Shown here piece by piece: positions 6,439-9,486 of a DNA stretch of 9,486 nucleotides; the first letter of the stretch is position 1, and each line of letters opens with the position of its first letter. Source of the stretch: an uncultured Clostridia bacterium (GTDB lineage Bacteria; Bacillota; Clostridia; Lachnospirales; Anaerotignaceae); the NCBI GenBank assembly GCA_958420075.1, contig CATZIM010000052.1, positions 1 to 9,486 of the forward strand, read 5' to 3'. The position numbers and the translations under genes were made by a program. Below the pieces are notes generated by a model. The model had not been told where the DNA came from, searched no databases, and worked only from the letters and a program-made list of their open reading frames with translations.

Positions 6439-6466
6439 TTGTAATTTCTGAAAAATAAGATAAAAT
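6439..6466 (+). promoter_or_regulatory. Candidate promoter of the second symporter gene
   Basis: TTGTAA (6439-6444) and TAAAAT (6461-6466) are 16 bases apart. The AATTTCTG and GATAAAATA parts match the candidate promoter of copy 1. The predicted leader is about 150 bases. Confidence 0.4.
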
Positions 6467-6514
6467 AATAACCAGGTAAGGGAATCGACGGCGAGTACAT
6501 ATCAGAATAGACAA

Positions 6515-6550
6515 AAACCTGTAATGTTTTCGTGGGACATTGTGAGGTTT
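6515..6550 (+). promoter_or_regulatory. Leader hairpin upstream of symporter copy 2
   Basis: AAACCT and AATGT (6515-6520, 6523-6527) pair with ACATT and AGGTTT (6537-6541, 6545-6550), with a small internal loop and a nine-base apical loop, 11 bp in all. It differs completely from the leader hairpin of copy 1. No U run follows, so it is not a terminator. Any regulatory role is inference. Confidence 0.35.
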
Positions 6551-6610
6551 GCTATTTTGAAAATGGAAGGTCGGTTTCTGCCAACGAAATTATTTTATAT
6601 TTCATAAAAT

Positions 6611-6617
6611 GGGAGGG
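6611..6617 (+). promoter_or_regulatory. Ribosome binding site of the second symporter
   Basis: GGGAGGG lies seven bases before ATG 6625, identical in sequence and spacing to copy 1. An in-frame GTG at 6532 would add 31 residues but has no ribosome site and no counterpart in copy 1. Confidence 0.8.
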
Positions 6618-6624
6618 AATTAAT

Positions 6625-7995
6625 ATGATGGATGTTATTTCTAGTATCCAAGGGGTAGTATGGGGTCCGATTATGCTCGTATTGCTGTTTGGTACACACG
6701 TATTCCTGACACTGCGTACAAAAGTGATTCAGAGATATGTATTCAAAGGCATCAAGCTTTCCGTAACACCCGACAAAGAAGCAGAAGGTGACGTATCCGG
6801 TTTCGGCGCGCTGGCAACTGCACTGGCAGCGACCATCGGTACCGGTAACATCGTCGGCGTAGCAACAGCTATCGCATCTGGTGGTCCTGGTGCGGTATTC
6901 TGGGTATGGCTGACAGGCTGCTTCGGTATTGCTTCCAAATATGGTGAAGCTGTTTTGGCGATCAAGTACAGAGTTAAAGGTAAAGACGGCGGTATGATCG
7001 GTGGCCCTATGTATGCTCTGGAAAGAGGTCTGAAACAGAAATGGCTGGGCGTTCTGTTCGCGCTGTTTGCTGGTTTTGCCTGCTTCGGTATCGGTAACGG
7101 TACACAGGGTAACTCCATTACAAACATGGTAGAAAATACATTTGGTATTTCTCCTTACATCTCCGGCGCTGTCATCACAATTCTGACAGGTCTGGTTATT
7201 CTGGGCGGCGTTAAGTCCATCGCAAAAGTATGTGAAAAACTGGTTCCTTTCATGGCTGGTTTCTACATCATTGGTTGTATCATCATCCTGATCCTGAACC
7301 ACGCATATGTTCTGGACGCACTGAAACTGATCGTTTCCAGCGCATTCACACCTCAGGCAGCAGGCGGCGGTTTTGTTGGTTCCACAGTTATGATGGCAAT
7401 CCGTTTCGGTATTGCACGTGGTCTGTTCACTAACGAATCCGGTCTGGGCTCCGCTCCAATCGTTGACGCGGCAGCCGTTACCAGAAACCCCGTTCGTCAG
7501 GGCCTCATCGCCATGACTGGTGTATTCTGGGATACAGTTATCGTATGTGCTCTGACAGGTCTGGTTCTGGTATCCTCTATCATGAAAGACCCCGCTGGTA
7601 TGACTGGTCTGACTGGTGGCGATCTGTCTTCCGCAGCATTTGGCAACATCCCCGTTATCGGGCCTATCGTATTGACAATCGGTCTGATTACTTTCGCATG
7701 GTCCACAATCCTTGGTTGGAGCTATTATGGTGAAAGATGTTGGGTATACCTGTGTGGTCAGAAAGCAATCATGCCTTTCCGTATCGCATGGACAATCGTT
7801 GTATTCATCGGCTCCGTTGTCAGCCTGGATCTGATCTGGGGTATTGCGGACATCCTGAATGCATTGATGGCATTCCCTAACTTGGTTGCTCTGCTTGGTC
7901 TGAGTGGTGTAATCGCAGCAGAAACCAAGAAATATCTGTTCAACAACAATATGGAAGCATGGTCTGATGACGAAATTCCCGTTGTTGACAAATAA
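6625..7995 (+). CDS. AGCS-family sodium/alanine (glycine) symporter, copy 2
   Basis: This 456-residue paralogue of the preceding symporter has the same length and aligns without gaps, with about 48 amino-acid differences by hand count. It keeps all family motifs: GTGNIVGVATAI (72-83), GGPMYALERG (126-135), GNGTQGNS (157-164) and ARGLFTNESGLGSAP (264-278, with Ser for Ala at 272). Differences cluster at 167-193, 320-356 and 388-414, in or next to membrane segments, and could alter affinity or selectivity; residues 194-243 are identical. It is expected to import alanine or glycine with a cation. It has its own promoter-like sequence, a leader unlike that of copy 1, and its own terminator, so the two copies can be regulated separately. 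Codon bias is as strong as in copy 1, and nothing suggests decay. Confidence 0.95.
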   Translation: MMDVISSIQGVVWGPIMLVLLFGTHVFLTLRTKVIQRYVFKGIKLSVTPDKEAEGDVSGFGALATALAATIGTGNIVGVATAIASGGPGAVFWVWLTGCFGIASKYGEAVLAIKYRVKGKDGGMIGGPMYALERGLKQKWLGVLFALFAGFACFGIGNGTQGNSITNMVENTFGISPYISGAVITILTGLVILGGVKSIAKVCEKLVPFMAGFYIIGCIIILILNHAYVLDALKLIVSSAFTPQAAGGGFVGSTVMMAIRFGIARGLFTNESGLGSAPIVDAAAVTRNPVRQGLIAMTGVFWDTVIVCALTGLVLVSSIMKDPAGMTGLTGGDLSSAAFGNIPVIGPIVLTIGLITFAWSTILGWSYYGERCWVYLCGQKAIMPFRIAWTIVVFIGSVVSLDLIWGIADILNALMAFPNLVALLGLSGVIAAETKKYLFNNNMEAWSDDEIPVVDK

Positions 7996-8020
7996 TAAAA
8001 ATTCATATTACCACGAAATA

Positions 8021-8050
8021 AAAGGCGGCTTACTAAGCCGCCTTTTTTAT
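8021..8050 (+). terminator. Rho-independent terminator of symporter copy 2
   Basis: A perfect 11-bp stem, AAAGGCGGCTT (8021-8031) with AAGCCGCCTTT (8035-8045), has a three-base loop and a T run to about 8048. Confidence 0.93.
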
Positions 8051-8096
8051 GTTTCTTTTGATATTCCCGGTGGAGTAGGGAGTGATTATTTTTTAG

Positions 8097-8129
8097 AAAA
8101 AGAAAAAGAGCTGTTCATTTGAACAGCTC
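8097..8129 (-). terminator. Rho-independent terminator of the tRNA-Arg gene
   Basis: Read on the minus strand, GAGCTGTTC, loop AAAT and GAACAGCTC (8129-8121 with 8116-8108) form a 9-bp stem followed by TTTTTCTTTTT. It lies directly behind the tRNA. Confidence 0.88.
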
Positions 8130-8133
8130 CTAA

Positions 8134-8207
<74 letters not shown>

Positions 8208-8229
8208 ATACGTGATTCACGCAAGAAAT

Positions 8230-8258
8230 ATAATACAAGAAAGTACATGTTTTGTCAA
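8230..8258 (-). promoter_or_regulatory. Promoter of the tRNA-Arg gene
   Basis: On the minus strand a perfect -35 box TTGACA (plus 8253-8258) and TATTAT (plus 8230-8235) are 17 bases apart. The -10 box ends about 22 bases before the mature 5' end. This is a near-ideal sigma-A promoter for a stable RNA. Confidence 0.82.
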
Positions 8259-8278
8259 TAGCTTTTTTTGGATTTTTT

Positions 8279-8321
8279 ATGTATTTTTGAGGGGACAATC
8301 TGGAGCCCCTCAAAAATACAT
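8279..8321. repeat. Long perfect inverted repeat behind the glycosyltransferase gene
   Basis: Arms 8279-8294 and 8306-8321 are perfect 16-bp complements (core TTTTTGAGGGG) around an 11-base loop. The position, 12 bases after the stop of the minus-strand gene, suggests a terminator. However, a T run follows the hairpin only on the plus strand (8321-8327). On the minus strand the sequence behind the hairpin is A-rich. It may still end or protect the glycosyltransferase transcript before the tRNA promoter. Confidence 0.6.
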
Positions 8322-8332
8322 TTTTTTGCACA

Positions 8333-9486
8333 TTAGGAACGGTGTCTGGGCAGGAATGACAGCCTTTCTGCAATATGAGAAGAATAAGAACGGCTGCGGT
8401 GCGCCAGCTTTTTGGGTATTTTAGAAATACGATGTGCAACTCTTGTGCCTTTGATGACAGGCAAAGAAGGCAGAGGAATGCTTTCTGCATTCTGGAATGC
8501 TCTTACGACTTTCTGGTACAGTCCTTCCACATGATTGCCAAAGGTTTCCACGGAAAGGCTTTCCATGGTGTTCTGGGATGTTGTGGAAAGGTGTTCACGC
8601 AAAGGCTCATCTGTCAGCACGCGATAAAGCAGATCGGGCAGTTCTGCCGGATCATCAAAAAACATGCCTGTTTCTCCATGGGTCATGAAATTGACGATGC
8701 AGTCATCTCGTCTGGCAACGACGGGAATGCCACCAGCCATGGCTTCCGCAAAGGTAAGTCCCTGGGTTTCTGACAGAGAAGCACTGCAAAAAACATTGCC
8801 CAGCTGATAATATTTTCCGATTTCTGACCAGGGTTTCCCGCCTGTGAAAAGCAGATGGTCACCAATACCCAGAGATTCGGCGTATTTCTTCAGATTTTCT
8901 ATTTCCATGCCTTCCCCAACGATGACCATCATGGTATCCGGCAGTTTTTCCAGTAATTTCGGCAGGGCACCAATGATGACATCGATGCTTTTTTCCTTGG
9001 CAATACGTCCAATGGAAATGAGCACAGGTGTATCTGCCTTCAATCCCAGGCTATGACGCAGTTCCAGTATTTCCGCTGGGTCATAATTGGACTTGCGGAA
9101 ATGTGAAGTGTCAATACCTGTGGGAATGATGGAAATAGGTTTGTTGACACCGTAGCTGCGCAGAAGCCGCTCGGTTTTTTTGGTAGGCGCAATGACTGCC
9201 ATGGCAGTATTGCAGAAAATACGGCTGAATTCTCTTGCACCTTCAGCGGAAATCAGATGACCGCCGGCGATGTAATGGACGTAATCTTCATACATGGTGT
9301 GATAAGTATGTACCATAGGGATGCCGCATGTTTTGGAAATGAGTTTTCCTAAAAATCCCAGAGAAAATTCCGTCTGTGTATGAATGATATCCAGTTTCAA
9401 CTGGTGAATCTTACGCAGAATATGGGGCGGGCAGACAAAACAAGCCCGATAATTTTTGACAAAGATAAAGGGCATACTGGGCAACC
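8333..9486 (-). CDS. GT4-family glycosyltransferase, N-terminus outside the window
   Basis: At least 384 codons are visible on the minus strand. The frame runs off the right edge, and the TTG near the edge reads as an internal Leu of a LPSMPF segment, so roughly 60 N-terminal residues are missing. The N-terminal Rossmann part shows HTQTEF and HTYHTMYEDY. The C-terminal nucleotide-sugar domain shows PTGID, SIGRIAKEKS, IVGEG, LLFTGG and SETQGLTFAEAMAGG, containing the EX7E pair (Glu239 and Glu247 counted from the TTG at 9484) typical of retaining GT4 enzymes. The pattern resembles diacylglycerol glucosyl/mannosyl transferases that make membrane glycolipids, where the DYxHY segment is common; the lipid acceptor is inference. 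The last 40 or so residues are rich in Arg, Lys and His and may bind membrane phospholipid. No ribosome site can be judged. Confidence 0.9.
   Translation of the reverse strand, partial: LPSMPFIFVKNYRACFVCPPHILRKIHQLKLDIIHTQTEFSLGFLGKLISKTCGIPMVHTYHTMYEDYVHYIAGGHLISAEGAREFSRIFCNTAMAVIAPTKKTERLLRSYGVNKPISIIPTGIDTSHFRKSNYDPAEILELRHSLGLKADTPVLISIGRIAKEKSIDVIIGALPKLLEKLPDTMMVIVGEGMEIENLKKYAESLGIGDHLLFTGGKPWSEIGKYYQLGNVFCSASLSETQGLTFAEAMAGGIPVVARRDDCIVNFMTHGETGMFFDDPAELPDLLYRVLTDEPLREHLSTTSQNTMESLSVETFGNHVEGLYQKVVRAFQNAESIPLPSLPVIKGTRVAHRISKIPKKLAHRSRSYSSHIAERLSFLPRHRS

Noticed and set aside
6308..6514. 68-codon open frame on the minus strand
   Set aside because: Phe-, Ile- and Lys-rich translation of AT-rich DNA, overlapping the candidate symporter promoter; no ribosome site found.

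Overview
The window looks like a chromosomal segment of a low-to-moderate GC Gram-positive anaerobe of the Clostridia (Bacillota). This rests on strong GGAGG-type ribosome binding sites, AT-rich intergenic spacers with classic hairpin/U-tract terminators, a Cys-rich Mrp paired with a NifX-like protein, and tandem sodium/alanine symporters. The genus cannot be fixed from the sequence. An amino-acid fermenter would fit the paired alanine/glycine symporters, but that is inference.

Layout, left to right: (1) nucleotides 1-1298 hold a possible tail of an upstream gene, an Mrp/NBP35-type Fe-S P-loop ATPase and a small NifX/NifB-C-terminal-like protein with a His/Cys-rich tail, closed by a strong terminator. 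(2) 1516-4164 is a two-gene operon: a YtcJ-like metal-dependent amidohydrolase and a membrane-anchored endonuclease/exonuclease/phosphatase (EEP) family enzyme, preceded by an inverted repeat that may be an operator and followed by a perfect hairpin terminator. (3) 4642-7995 carries two same-direction AGCS sodium/alanine(glycine) symporter genes of identical length (456 aa). They are about 89% identical by hand alignment. Each has its own promoter-like sequence, long leader and terminator. (4) 8097-8258 is a tRNA-Arg(ACG) gene on the minus strand with a near-consensus promoter and its own terminator. (5) 8333-9486, minus strand, is a GT4 glycosyltransferase cut by the right edge.

The mrp, nifX-like and symporter genes share a strongly biased codon choice (CTG for Leu, ATC, AAC, GGT), suggesting high expression. 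The amidohydrolase and EEP genes are more mixed. I see no CRISPR array, phage gene or insertion sequence. Most of the window is ordinary housekeeping and transport content. The parts most worth a second look are the symporter pair (a 138-bp perfectly identical tract inside otherwise diverged copies, and different leader structures on the two copies, one with a T-box-like loop) and the unassigned intergenic segment near 4300-4480.
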